In this document: piece by piece, positions 12,726 to 25,000 of the stretch
Numbering within the stretch: position 1 is the stretch's first letter
Layout: the number at the start of each line of letters is the position of its first letter
Notes under the pieces: model-generated
What the model was told of the DNA's origin: nothing
The model's input: the letters and a program-made list of their open reading frames with translations, nothing else
The model's database searches: none
Assembly: GCA_963678675.1 (NCBI GenBank)
Contig: OY783192.1
Location: 34,503,250-34,567,249, forward strand
Source of the DNA: Xiphydria camelus
Lineage: Eukaryota; Arthropoda; Insecta; Hymenoptera; Xiphydriidae
Reading direction: 5' to 3'
Length of the DNA: 64,000 nt
Translations under genes and position numbers: made by a program

Positions 12726-12896
12726 TGATAAATATCGAACCACGAGTTATTATTGAGGATCTGCATATGCAGATTTTATAAAAAAAATAACCGACGAGTG
12801 ATATTTTCACAATTAGTAATATTAACACTTATACGATCGGACAATATAACTAATGAAAGCTTGGAGATCGCAAGGGCGGACATGAAGGTAATCGAA

Positions 12897-13536
12897 AGCG
12901 GCCCTCACACGATCAGTATTATTGACAGTATTTCGAAATACTGACAATATATTACTGACCGTGTGAGGGCAAATACTGATGGAGTATCAGTATACTGATG
13001 ATACTTTCGGGATCCTGAAAGTATTTGGGCGGAGCCAAAATACTGATGAAAATACTGATCGTCTGGGTGCAAGAGCATCAGTAATTGAACAGTATTTCAA
13101 GCGCAGCCATGGACGCAACGTTGCCCGTGCCGTCGTACATAGGCTCACCCGGCTCCGATTTCGGGAATGAACAAGAAGAAACCAAAAAATTCGTACTAAA
13201 AAGATTTATCGATGTATATAGGTCAATGCCCGAGTTGTGAACATCACGACGAAAGAATATTCAAATTGGGACAAAAAAAAGAGGATATGAAACTACGTCA
13301 ATTTTTTTTCTTTTTGCGATCCTTTAAACTTGTACAATATAATGTAATTGCAATGCAAGCCTTTTGTTTCTTGTCCATTCTTTAAAATTATAGTACAGAA
13401 AAACAACGACGTTCTACGAACTACAAATCTATACTGACATAAATACTGATCGTGTGTGTGCGGTGAATTATGAAATACTTATGAAATACTGTCAGTAATT
13501 AATACTGTCAGTGATACTGATCGTGTGAGGGCCGCT
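12897..13536. mobile_element. 640-bp non-autonomous element with perfect terminal inverted repeats
   Basis: Starts AGCGGCCCTCACACGATCAG (12897) and ends with its exact inverse CTGATCGTGTGAGGGCCGCT (to 13536). The ends are followed inward by many direct and inverted copies of ATACTGAT and AATACTG (for example near 12955, 12975, 13030, 13050, 13435 and 13485). Such subterminal repeats are typical transposase-binding arrays. There is no transposase frame inside. No clear target-site duplication was seen, so I do not assign a superfamily. Confidence 0.7.
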
Positions 13537-13542
13537 GAAGGC

Positions 13543-13707
13543 GCGCGAGGTGTACGGATCATTCGCAAGATTCGATCCTTACAACTTTTTGGCACACTGT
13601 GAACTGTTTGTTAGACTTGCATTAATTATTCCGATTGTTACTGCAACGCTGAGAAACGGAATCACGTGTACAATTAATTGTTATTGAATCCTACGCGATA
13701 ATAATTA
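13543..13707 (+). repeat. dispersed repeat R1, forward copy
   Basis: About 165 bases from GCGCGAGGTGTACGGATCAT to CCTACGCGATAATAATT. An inverted copy with only scattered differences is at 57292-57455. It abuts the terminal-inverted-repeat element on its left. Identity unknown; no open frame conserved between the copies was seen. Confidence 0.6.
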
Positions 13708-13903
13708 AAATAGTTTTTGTCATTTACCATAATAATTGATTAGCAGTTAAAAATGTTATTCGTGCCGCGTTGTACTCGTATACGGAGAATCGCCTTTGCT
13801 GTCGTACATACAGGTTATTCTCAATATTCGTCATTTTAGGAAAAATTGTTTCGCACATTTTTTATGGCACGTATTATTGACGAGATACAAAGGTAATCTT
13901 CGG

Positions 13904-14192
13904 TTTTACAAAATGGAACTCGGCATTTTCTTCATATAAAAGTTATAGAGCTTGTTGAAATTATCAAAAAAGGTACGCGTAAGATGAAATATCCATCCAT
14001 TTGTAAGATATCGTCACTCAAAGTAGAAGAGTACTTAATTTATACCGCATACGATTAAGTTCTAATTACAAGTCAGAGCGATAGTACAGTTTATTTTCTT
14101 GTAGTATTCAGTCTTATTTTCACCTGAGCTTTTTTTCGTTAGTCTCGACTCTATAACTTTTATACAAATAAAAATGTCAAGTTCCATTTTAA
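13904..14192. mobile_element. foldback element (MITE-like)
   Basis: Left arm ACAAAATGGAACTCGGCATT ... ATATAAAAGTTATAGAG (to 13950) pairs with right arm CTATAACTTTTATACAAATA ... GTCAAGTTCCATTTT (to 14190). Arms of about 45 bases, spacer about 195 bases. It lies just 3' of the orphan F-box exon. Confidence 0.55.
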
Positions 14193-14380
14193 AAAATCAA
14201 GTTAATGTTTACAGCTCGTAAATAACGCAGATTATTAAAGATCTATTATGTGAAGCAGTTCGGAAATAATTGAGGAGCTCCGAATCAAAACGCAGTTTTT
14301 AACCAAATTTTTGCAAGGTTTTTTTCGGCTCTGAATGTAAAGCAACTGAATTAGTAGGTACGTTCCAAATGACATCTTAC

Positions 14381-14878
14381 CAAATGAGTTAACTGAGTCA
14401 GCGTCTGCAAAGGCGAGAGATCTTCCTCCAAGGACATAAAGGTTTCCGCTCCCAATTTTAGCTCCTGACAGCGTTTCAGATTTCCGACATACTCCAAATT
14501 CAAAGAGTCGCACTCTATCGACATTGCACTCAACACCTCCAACTGCGGGCAATTCTTGATTACTTTCTCAACGACGACCGCAGGGCACCGGTACAGCTCC
14601 AGCTTGACGAGGTTCGTAGCCCTCGGTATTACGGACACGAATTTCTTCCACATATCGTCGGACTTAGAGGCGATCCACATCTTCCTCAGATCTAAATGTT
14701 GTATGCCGCGCCCCTTCAACGCCTCCGCGAATCCGTTCCAATCGGTCACCTCGCACTTATCCTTCATCCGCACCGTTTTCCACAGCAAGGAATGCACAGC
14801 AAGATCACTCCACTTTCTACATACTCTGGCCGCTCGCAGCAGGTCCTTAATTTCGAGATACTGGAAACTCTGCGACAT
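14381..14878 (-). pseudogene. orphan F-box/LRR exon (gene fragment or incomplete gene)
   Basis: A 166-codon exon on the minus strand bounded by an acceptor (…CGTAG before ATGTCGCAG at 14878) and a donor (GTAAGATG after CATTTG at 14381), both phase 0. The first 40 residues read as the second half of an F-box (FQYLEIKDLLRAARVCRKWS). Leucine-rich-repeat-like segments follow (IQHLDLRKMW, LVKLELYRCP, LEVLSAMSIE, CQELKLGAE). F-box/LRR proteins are substrate receptors of SCF ubiquitin ligases. I could not find the exon with the first half of the F-box nor any downstream LRR exon; the 3' side is occupied by a foldback element and other repeats. It is therefore either a truncated pseudogene or a gene whose other exons I failed to see. 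Confidence 0.55.
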
Positions 14879-14989
14879 CTACGTATTGCCGCTGTTCAGC
14901 CTTTGCCTGAAATTGTCGCCTCCTGCAATCCACAGGCACATTTCTTGAGTACCGAACGAAATTTGGAAAGCTGACATCGCGAACATCTA

Positions 14990-16735
14990 CGCGCCACACC
15001 TGTATTCGCATTATTACTACGAACATTATCATTTCTCTTTAAAACCAGTCTACACATCGATTTATCCTCTCACGTACAAGAGACTCTATGTTCCGCCACT
15101 CTATACCTTTTGCAGTGGATCTAATTGGCGCGTTCAAAGTTCCGCACCACGTATGGATTCTATACGTGAGAGGGTTGGATTCAAATGGGATATGATAAAG
15201 TAATCGATCATACAATCGAACGGGAGTCCCTTAGATATAAGCAGAGGCAGATGCAACACTGCAAACTGGGTATGAGCCCTATACTCGTCGAACACCGTGT
15301 GTTGCATGGTCCCTGGACTTTGGTCCTCTAAGATATGCGTTGGTGTGGGAAGGGATAAAGGGATTACATACATGTACAAATAAATGCGGAGATGTATGTA
15401 CATATTAAACAACAAAAAACACGAATTTGGTAAAGATTTATGGATGAGACAAGGATAATAGGTGAAACATTGGCAAGAAGGGGGGGGGGAAGTCACCCGA
15501 CGTATGTAGAATTGGTATCTTCGGCATGCTACCCGGTGTAATTTCTCTCATATCTAGGAATTAGTATGTACATCGCGCGAAATGAGGCTATCAATTGCGC
15601 GACGCGCATCGTTTAAGCATCCCATAAAGGGGCAACAATACGGGAACTTGATTTAAAAAATGTTAAAAGAAGTGAAAATATATCATTTCGTGTACGATTT
15701 GTAGCAACTTTCGATGAACGTTCAATTTACGACGCTAGAATAGGGTAAAGCAGTGATTGACCACCTCTCATAACAAACGCATTCGATAGAGAGAGATAGG
15801 CCAATCACTGTATAATTTCAGGAGGGTCTGAAATAAATGATTCAAGTTACGGTTGATTTTTATTGAAAATGCAAGTGGTTCGCGTAAACTATTTTCTCCG
15901 CTTTAATCACAATTGTCTCTCATTATCCTAGACACTATCTATCTTTATTGATAACGAACTTTCTTATAAATCGAAACGTAATCTATAAAAAAAAGAATTC
16001 AATCAACTTTTGGGAGAAAAAAAGGTTGATATTTAATGAGATCATCGTGATTGAGGTGGAGAAAAGAATGAACGTGGACCCAGCAGACCATCTATTTTCA
16101 GGTGTTTTAACATAGAAAGAGTATTCGGGGTAAGAATCTCGGTAATCTCCGATTCGGACCGCATAAATAACGCGGGTTTGCGATCTGTTTGAAGGTCGAA
16201 GGCGGGCGAATCGCTGAAGAGGTCACGGTCGAAACTTTGCGATCGATCGCTCCGGTGGCTGCGGGCACGTTCAACTCGAAATTCGCGTCGCGCCTCCCCC
16301 CCCCCCCCCCCCCCCACACACACGCGTACGTAAGTGTGGAAGATTTTTTAAGACGAGTTCGTTATGATTTAAGAAAATATCTATGAGAAATGTTACTACA
16401 ACTCTACTGCTAGTAAAAGGGGTAAGTATTATATTTTTCTCTAACGGTGGAATAAGCTAGCTATTAAAGTGTATATGCTTACATGCTGCGGCATGTTAAA
16501 TTGACTACATTGTGGATGCATCCAATTGCCAGATCTGACCCAAAGATTCGACGAGCCGTGCGTATTTGAAATACTGGTGTGCAACATTCTCGGAGTCAGT
16601 CTTCGCTGCTGCTAAGAAAGATCGCTTTGAAAAAGAGAGAGATTGCGGTCTTTCTTCTCTACTATACCGTAGAGCGGGGCGAGTTCGGCACTTTTCAAAA
16701 AAAGTGTAAGCACTTGTCAAGGTGGTCATTTCATT
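14990..16735. other. intergenic region with a poly-C run
   Basis: No supported gene. Notable content: a poly-C tract at about 16297-16315 followed by a short CA run, and a G run at 15481-15489. Open frames around 16042-16386 only span this low-complexity tract. Confidence 0.4.
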
Positions 16736-16739
16736 GAAC

Positions 16740-17013
16740 GAGTTCAAAACAAACGGTAAGATTAGAAATATTAATACTATTTTATACTTAATTGTTGTAC
16801 GCACACATAATTTTTTTGTTTTTTCAGAAAAATAGGCGAAGAAAGAATCTCGCGTCTCCAAAATAAAATATTGAATCTCTCTTGGAGGACAGAGAAGCTC
16901 TCCTCGAGAGAATTGATAATCTCAGTACCAACAATGCCAATATGGCCAACATTATTCAGGAAGTGTCTCTCAATAATATAAATCAAGAGCACCCTGCAGA
17001 CGAAATCAACAAC
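16740..17013 (+). pseudogene. decayed copy of the coiled-coil exon found at 57726
   Basis: Aligns over about 270 bases with 57632-57890, including the upstream intron-like stretch (GGTAAGATTAGAAATATTAA, GTTGTACGCACACATAATTT) and the TTTTTTCAG acceptor. The start codon of the intact copy is ATA here (at about 16836). The frame shifts before the segment LEDREALLERIDNLSTNNAN, which is still heptad-like. The coding part then runs straight into a SINE at 17014. Loss of ATG plus frameshift plus insertion makes this a pseudogene. Confidence 0.7.
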
Positions 17014-17212
17014 CATCTGTCCCCAACCGGGGGGGTGGGGTCCACCATGCAGAAAGCCCCTCCACCCCTTCCCGATTACAGCCGGTCTTAGCTCGATCCC
17101 CGGATCCCGGAAAAATTATTTTTCCGCAAACCCCGGGATTCGAACCCTAGACCTATCGCCCGAGCAGTCTTCGAGAGACCAACATTTAGACCACTCGACC
17201 ACTGCCGGCGAC
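17014..17212 (-). mobile_element. tRNA-derived SINE, copy 2
   Basis: Same family as 12542-12725. On the minus strand: A box TGGTCGAGTGG (17191-17201), B box GGTTCGAATCC (17136-17146), GGAAAAATAATTTTTCC tail block. It ends inside the decayed coiled-coil exon, so it inserted after or during the decay of that copy. Confidence 0.75.
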
Positions 17213-17271
17213 AATGTCATATAATGCCCTCAATGCCCTACGAGGGCATTAACTAGCAATGAAGAATCATA

Positions 17272-17646
17272 CAGGGTGTTTCATAAACATGCGACACAAT
17301 TCAAGGAATGATTCCCTGGATGATTCTAAGCATTCTTTGCCCTATGATGATTTTTCGAAAAACGCACCGTTTCGGCGCTAGAGGGCGATCAATGTTTATT
17401 GACAAAAGTATTTATTTTACATCGTGAGGCTCTACAATCTACAAGAATTGTTGAAAATGTCCACCACCAGCCCGGATACATGTATCCAATCTTCTTCGCA
17501 TGGACTGGCGAACTCTTTCAAACACACCTGGGCCGTTTCTAATTGCATTGAAACGGCGCGTTTTTCGAAAAATAGGGCAAAAAATGCTTAGAATCGTCCA
17601 GGGAATCACCCCTTGAAGTTGTGCCGCATGTTTATGAACCACCCTG
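17272..17646 (-). mobile_element. mariner/Tc1-like deletion derivative flanked by TA
   Basis: 375 bases from CAGGGTGTTTCATAAACATG to CATGTTTATGAACCACCCTG, flanked by TA on both sides (17270-17271 and 17647-17648) as expected for IS630/Tc1/mariner insertion. The inverted ends pair over about 100 bases with interruptions. The minus strand keeps a short transposase-like C-terminus (FERVRQSMRRRLDTCIRAGG, followed by GHFQQFL and a stop at 17439), a pattern common at the end of insect DDE transposases. The rest of the transposase is deleted. Confidence 0.7.
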
Positions 17647-17648
17647 TA

Positions 17649-18302
17649 TAGAGCAGAAATAAACAGATTAAATAATCTTTCGATGACTCAAAGCGAAGAA
17701 AACTTAGCTCTACATTGCAATTTGTACGAAGCAGGGAAAGAGTTAAAATAGGTACTTGTGTGTGTGTGAAAACGTGGTAGGAGGATCAACGATACGAACT
17801 GGTTCGTATAGGGCTCTAGCGTACTTCCACAAACGTAGCTTTTGTTTGTGTTATACGTGTACATATAGAGAATGTACATCCAAGTTTCGCCAAGAAACCC
17901 AGCTTGGTGGCGCTGCTTGTATTTACCTTTTGATAACGATTTTCCACGGAAAGAATTTATTTGAATGCTTTGAAATCCACATTCTATTATAATTGAGGCC
18001 ATGTTGATTAAATCTCATAGGTAAAACACTTCAATTATTATCCAAAATAACGTGTAAACAGCGCTTATACCACGGGCATCTGCTTAATGCTTGGTGCGTG
18101 CCACAGATGGCACTCTATCTGTTTTGTGCAGTTACCCAATTGCCCTAGTGTTAGAGAACGTTTAGTGTGTGTTTAGTGGTTATATTCTTCTGATTATAGG
18201 TACAAGCCACGTGACCTATGCGCATAGGTATATACCTATACCTATAGGCAGTGTCTTCTAGTTCATGCGTTTTGACATGACGCGTTCTGCAGTTTTGCGA
18301 AA
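17649..18302. other. upstream region of NOL11
   Basis: No gene supported. Contains short repeats around 18215-18250 (TATACCTATACCTATAGG) directly upstream of the NOL11 start. No TATA box at the expected distance; likely an initiator-type promoter. Confidence 0.35.
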
Positions 18303-21300
18303 ATGGCTAAACTCAGTTCGTATTATACGTTGTGTCCACTGATCGATCAGCAAAGTTTGCTTGGGGTGAAAAAGGATTCGGAGCCTGGCTGCGCCATCGT
18401 TACCCTTGGAAGAAATATCGTCATTCGATACAAGGTTAGGATTCTCGCTTTAATATTTATTTATTTCTTCGTTTAATTGAAACTTAATACTATTATCGAA
18501 CTTTGATAAATTTTACTGCATCGTCAGTTTCGAAAATATTTCTTATTCGTTAAACGGGTTGGAAAAAACGTATAATATGCAAATAGATTTCTTTTAACAT
18601 TTAAAAACAATGTTTAAAAAAGGCGTGTATTTGTCATCACGCTTTTCTCCAACAATTTAATTTTGGATCCATCAAAAATACTGTAATATATCAGAGGTAA
18701 TCCGCGTACAATAATACATATATTATAATAGATTCTAGATTGCGTTCAAATAGCACTTGACATGTGAGTAGCCAATTACTTGCCGTATAAAACGTATTGA
18801 AACATACTCTTGTGTTTTACTTATATTTAGCTCATAATTTTATCAAGATTCATGATATCTATATATATGGATTCCTTGCTACATCAATTTTGCATGTATA
18901 ATATTTAAGAAAAACTATTTACTTCATGTCTCTAAACCACTCTAGGTATAGCTGATACATGTGAAAACTCAGCTGTATTTATAGTTATAAGCATTGAAGC
19001 CAGTTAGAAATTCATATTATTTCTGGAAATTATTAAGATAGATTGAAAATAGCAGGGCATTTCAATTGCGACGCCAATAGGCTTGGTAACTCGGTTCAAT
19101 GACTAACTAGAAAATCGATGCTCCAACGAAAACTCCTTATTTCCGATCGTCAAACTCAAGACAGATTAGGAATTAAGTGCACTGTTCAACAGGTCTCATT
19201 ACATCTTAGCTACAATAGTCTAAGAAAACTAGAAAGAATTATGAAAGGAGATCTTTTGGAGCTCGATAAACGTGTATTTGAATAATCCTCAGGAAATATT
19301 CGTCTAATTTACACAATGAAAGTAGCCCGATTGTGTGGTCGAAATTCTATCATCCTACTCTTTATTAAGTATCAGAATTGAACATCCACACGAAAACTCC
19401 TCTTCCATTTTAGTTACAAGACTTGAAACAGGTCACGAGTTGGTCGAGCAAAGAACGTCTCACGACTCATGTGATTTACGATCAAACGACAAGCCGATAC
19501 GCAGCGGTTTTCAACGAGAACCACGTTCGCGTTTGGACCGCCAATGACGCCGATCTGGATAAAGTCAAGAGACACAAATTCGCTTTTCCCCTTCACACGA
19601 TCCTCACTTCAGAGGGGCACGTGCCGGTTCTGGTTCAAGAGAACGGTGCGACCGCCTCTCTGGCTTGGGCCCTTAAGAATAGAAAATCCTGGAGTAGCTT
19701 GGGAGTCTTGAAGAAGGACGAAAAAATGACGAACTGCAAGTTAGTCACCGTCAACGGTAAATCGTACCTCTGTACGATGATCAAACTCGAAAACGCGAGC
19801 AGTTACCTCGTGGTAGCACTTCGGAACGAAACTTATTTGGAAGAGGCCGATCATGTCAAGAGGATTGAATTGAAGAGGACTTCGGAAGAATTGGTTGGAC
19901 ACGTTGTCGTGCAGGACAAGAACAACGCATATCTTTTGACGTTATGTAAGTTTATTATAGTTCTTTCCCTTTTTCTCGTTCAACGCGTTTATTCTACAAA
20001 AGATTAAGCGGCACCCCTTTCAAGTCGTAAAGTTATACGCCGCCATCGACCAGTTGACCGTTTATTTAACGGTATCTCTAAATATTTATATTAACCTTCC
20101 GCGAAGGTTCACTCAAGGTTCCTCTTCCTTTTTATCAAGCGACTAGCTCGCGAAATGCTAAATTTCTATATAAATATTTCATAATCGGATCAGCTCAGCT
20201 CATCTATTTATGTCAGGCTCGTCTTGCTGCGAGATATCTATAAATATTGAATTTCCAATAAGTCGAGAAAATAAGGTAGAGCAAAGACGAACTTAGACTG
20301 CAAAAGCATTTCATTATTTTCTCCCAAAACCCAAAATCAACCTTAAACCTACCAACCAAGCGACTCGAAGTCATCATTGCCTTTCAATTTATCTCAGGGT
20401 CGCACGGAAGACTCTACAGTTACAATCTTACATCGCCGTCGGCAGAATCGGTACCGGGCACTCTTGTCAGCGTATTAACCGCATTAAGTACGAAGCATCC
20501 CGTCGTCATGACATCATTGAACGAAACGACGTTAGCCGTTTATGGCGCGGACGTTTTGGAAGAAGGCGCGGTTCTGATGATCTACAACATACAGTTCAAA
20601 CTAACGCAAGCCGTACAGAAGTTGAAACTCTACACGAAGGATGCGAAACTGTGGAAAGTAGAAGACAAATTATTGCTGGCAGCGAACAGACACTTGGCGG
20701 TCGCCCCGTATCGCCTCGCGTCGCAACGAATAGAAACTATGTTGGGCTCTTCCTTGCGCTTCGAACCTCTTAGCAGCTCAAATAAAGAGGATAACGAAGT
20801 AATGGTGGTGCAAGAATCAACGATAGCCGATTGGGAAGGAAACGGGGACAAGCCCTCGAAGTTCCCCTTGAAGGGACTGCCTCACAAGATCGCTAAACAA
20901 ATTTCTGCCCTCGTTAACGAAGGAATGAGCGACGCCGTCATTCAGCAGACCCTGATACCGCAGCTGATCGAGTCGAAGGACACCGCCACGATTATTTGGT
21001 TCCTCGATCATTTCAAGGATCTATCGGAAAAACTATTGGTGGATCTTCTGTCGTTTTGTCTAAGAACGCCGGACAAAGCTTTCGCCCCTATTCAAAACGG
21101 CTTTGACGCCGATAAGCCGAAAACCGACGTGAGACGATTCGCGAAAAATCGCTTCTTGGACAAGGTCCTCGGCGCGAGTTATTCCGACGTGTGCCTGCTC
21201 TCGCATCTCAAGGCCGGACTGAACTTTAACGAGATACTGAAGCTGCTGGAGTATTTGATCGAAAAGTTGGATATCACTGAGAATTGCGTCGAGAACTCGT

Positions 21301-21773
21301 CGGAACCGAGCGAGGGGCAATTTTTGGAGTGGGCTATTATGTTACTCGACTCGCACTATCAACACTATTTGCTGTCCCGGGATCCGGAAGTTCTGAATCT
21401 ACTGAATCGATTGAGTTCGATATTGGAGGAACACGTGAGTCTATCGTTAATCGACTGTTCACGCTTAGAATGCGGAGATTCTTGAGATTCGCTCTTACTG
21501 CTTTCTATTTATCGTATATCCGCAGCTAGTGCCGAAATTGTTTTTTTTGTCTACGAGACTTTATCTAGACTGGAAAAAATCTTGAAAAATCCTACGGTTT
21601 CGCGCAGTTCCTTGCGAGTCCTTACGCTAATTCGTTTCTTCCAGTTCGAGCTAATACAGAATCTACAAAACCTGCGACCGATGTTGCAGAGAATCAGCCG
21701 CGGTAAACCGTTGAAACCCGCCCCGAAGAACACTAGTAAATTTTATTCCATAGAGGAGGTGAAATTGTATTAA
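18303..21773 (+). CDS. NOL11: nucleolar protein 11-like, SSU processome / Pol I factor (4 exons)
   Basis: Exons 18303-18434, 19414-19945, 20398-21434 and 21645-21773; phases 0, 1, 0; 609 residues (human NOL11 is 719). NOL11 belongs to the transcription-coupled UTP subcomplex needed for pre-18S rRNA processing and rRNA gene transcription in the nucleolus. Recognisable features are the N-terminal SLLGVKKDSE start, a beta-propeller-like half with HVRVWTANDADLDKVK, and a helical C-terminal half with FLDKVLGASYSDVCLLSHLK. The family's characteristic last residues are present as FYSIEEVKLY. ATG context AAAATGG is favourable. The intron donor GTGAGT at 21435 and acceptor TTCTTCCAG at 21644 join E-E-H to F-E-L-I-Q. 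Convergent with UQCRC2. Confidence 0.88.
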
Positions 21774-21777
21774 TAAA
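21772..21777 (+). terminator. poly(A) signal of NOL11
   Basis: AATAAA overlaps the stop codon region, with a second AATAAA about 10 bases later (21784-21789). This predicts a very short 3' UTR. Confidence 0.5.
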
Positions 21778-21884
21778 ACGAAAATAAATAACTTGAAAAA
21801 AACGCTCTGGTATTTTATCGAGAGGAGACGGGCTGTAATAATGTAAATGTAACGTAAAAACACTCGACCATTTCATTTTTCTAT

Positions 21885-21890
21885 TTATTA
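21885..21890 (-). terminator. candidate poly(A) signal of UQCRC2
   Basis: Minus-strand AATAAA about 150 bases after the UQCRC2 stop at 22041. Together with the NOL11 signal it leaves only about 110 bases between the two convergent 3' ends. Confidence 0.45.
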
Positions 21891-22040
21891 TTTACACAAT
21901 TACAAGAATTGTAACGGAACGCGTCCTGTTATCACAATTCATAGAATGGAAACAGATTGACGTAGCGGTAATATCTGATAAATACGCAGATGTTATTATT
22001 TTAGTTAGACTAAGAAAGTCGGAATGTTAGATTCTGGGAT

Positions 22041-25000
22041 CTAACACAACTGGTCGACGTTAGGGATCGAGCATAGATCACCAATCGCTGCTAGTGTTCG
22101 CTTACCGCTGCTGACCTTGCTAGCGACCTGATGATCAGATAAAAATTCCATTTTACGTATCAACGATGCACCCATAATTAGATAACGTTTTTCATCGCGC
22201 GTTTTCTTTTTACGTTTGAGAGTAGTACCGTTTTATATTCGGTATACAAAGGAAGGAAAGAGATGTTACGACCGTAATTATGAAAGTAATGCGATGTGTT
22301 AATGGTAAATTTGACTCACCTTCTTAACGTCGGCCGCGGATATTTTGTCAATATCAGCAGCAATGGCTGAAGCAGACCTTACAGACCCTTGGAGCAGAGC
22401 CTGTTGACCGAGTGCTTCTAATTTCGCGGAGTTGCTATCAGCGGTAAATAGAACGGAGGCTTTCAGCTCGTTCTTGCCACGCGTAATATCGGCGTCCGTG
22501 AGGTTACCGGATTTCAACAGCTTGTTAGCGGCCAGCGTGAGCTGTCGAACAAAATATAAACACGGTGTCAGATAAATATTATATCCAGCAAAATCGCTAC
22601 GATCACATTTCGATACTCCACTACAAATCGAAATAGGATCCCTTCAATTGCGATTATCCTATCATCCAAGATCCTTTGATTTCATTCAGTACGATACTTT
22701 TAGAGGATTATATCTCAATTTGTCTAAGAGGAAGACATGCCAGTTTGGTTTAAAAGTGCTCAGGTAATGAAACAATAGCGGTTGAAAGAGATGCCGCGTT
22801 TTATAATAGATTTCAATTGGCCCAATGTAGATATTTCCACGGCTCTTTTCCATTTCCATTCAAAGCAATCCCCCGAAACGATCGCCCTCGCGAATTGGCG
22901 ACGAATATAATCCCGTACCGGTCCGGCGATGTTTCCCGGTGCGCTCAGAACGACACCGAAGAGTCCAGAGTCGCTGTAACTCGCATTGAAGGCGGTGACG
23001 GCAAAGGGGTCGGTTCCCGCTGCACTGGCGAGAGCCTTGTAAAGCGGCGCGACGCTGGAGCCCCACTTGACGTGCGGTCCAGTCCCTATGGCTTTTTGCA
23101 GAACGGAGAAGGCGAGGGCATCCTTCTCGTTGTTCAAGCCCGCGCCTTCCACCGCGAACGCCACCGTGGCCAAGGGCGAGTTACGTTCTTTGAAAAGTTG
23201 ACCGCCGTGATATTTTGAGGTCTCGGCGGCACCGTCACCGCTGCCTACGGGCAGACACTCGCCGAAGGCCTCCAATTCGTCCAGCGATACACCGGTTCCG
23301 ACCACGGCACATCTCGGTCCCGTAAACCAAGTGCTTATGAAATGTTGCAGCTGAAAGGGGTGTAACTTTGAAGATTTTCCGCTAATTTTCGATCGGTAGG
23401 CCGACGCCGTGTAGCGTAGCTTCGAGCTATCAAATTACTTCGTTCATTCGCGCGCAGCTGCCCTTACAGCGAGAAATGTTACGCGAATCTCGGTACACAT
23501 TGACGCCTTTAAATTGGTAGCATTCGAAGTGGAACTTACGCATTCAGTATTGAGCTTTCCGATCTGCCGTTTGGGACAGTATAAAGAATAGCCAAGGCCC
23601 TTTTGGTAGGCGGCCTTGTGCAAGAGCTCGATAACGCGAGTGGTGTTGGGGATGGTGGAAAGCTCGTAGCGCAATCGGCTCCCCTGATCAGCCAATTCCC
23701 ACGGCTTGAATACTTGCCGCGTCGCGACGTCCTCCAAGAATTTCAACGCGTCACCGCTGTTTAACATTAATCGGACGTTCGGGAGGCTTTCAAAGTCGAC
23801 GACAAATGGAATAGCCGAGTGCGCGCCTCGACGCTTAATCTATTCGACTACTGCGCTAAATTGGATCAATAAATCGCGCTCATTTGTAATAGAAAATTTA
23901 ATCCTGTTCCCTGCATTATTCGGTAATTAGTTACGATTTAGTGGGCGTAAAACTATTAATATGGACATCGATAATTACCGACCAATTGTTCTTACCTGGA
24001 TAGAAAAAAACGGCCTGGCTGATTGATTTATGAAAAGTATGTCTAATATCCGACCGAAAGTTAACGTTTTCTTCCTGGCAGCGATAAGGTATCTTTATGA
24101 TACCTGTAAGAAAAAATCAGCTTCGGAACGGATATTAGGCATACTTTTTGTAAAACAATTGATCAACCTTTTGTATATCGCCATTTTTGTCTACCTAGGT
24201 AGGAATCGAAAAATAAAACGTTACCGTTTTCCCGTCGCTGAACCAAATGCATTTACTGAGAGTATTGAATTTCGCTCGATTAGCCACGATTGGTAAACTG
24301 TAACACGGATCGCATATTAAGACTTACAGATGATCGCGGGTAACTTGGAGGGTGTAAGCGATACTTTCGCGGTCGGAGACGGCGATAAGGTTTCCGCCGA
24401 GCTGTTGGATGTTCCTCGTGATGCCGAAGTAAGACGAGCGGCTGGTCGTTAGGCCCGCGGCTATTCGCAACACGTGAGACGCGCCTTGCAAGTCGTACGT
24501 CTCATTGCGCGAACCAGCCCTGAACGAAGATACGGAGGGAGAGAAAATGCTTGAATCTTTCTATCGGCATTTGCGGTATATGAGAAAAAGACTCCCAGCG
24601 CTATTCGCAAAAGTATTTTCGCGATATTGCTGGCACACATTTCGTGTAGATTATCTTTAACCCTCTGTGGTCACCAACGGTCCATTTGACCCAGGCTTCA
24701 ATTTGGAAGCCGACTGTACTGCTTTTTTCACAATTATAACAAGACCCTCGTCAGATCTCGGAATAAATAGCTTCTTCTTAATACTCGTACTACAAACCTT
24801 CTTTGAACTTTGGGACCAATTGTTTTTTAAACGTGCACTGTAGAATTATTTATTGCTTCAAAGTACCATATCTAATGAGAATCATCCGTAGACTTTATTA
24901 AGAAAACTTTAAAAATAAGTAAGTTATGATGCTTTTAGCGAAGCAGCTAATTTTTCGCACATCTACATACTCGCGATCGTTTTTGAATATGTCATTATTT

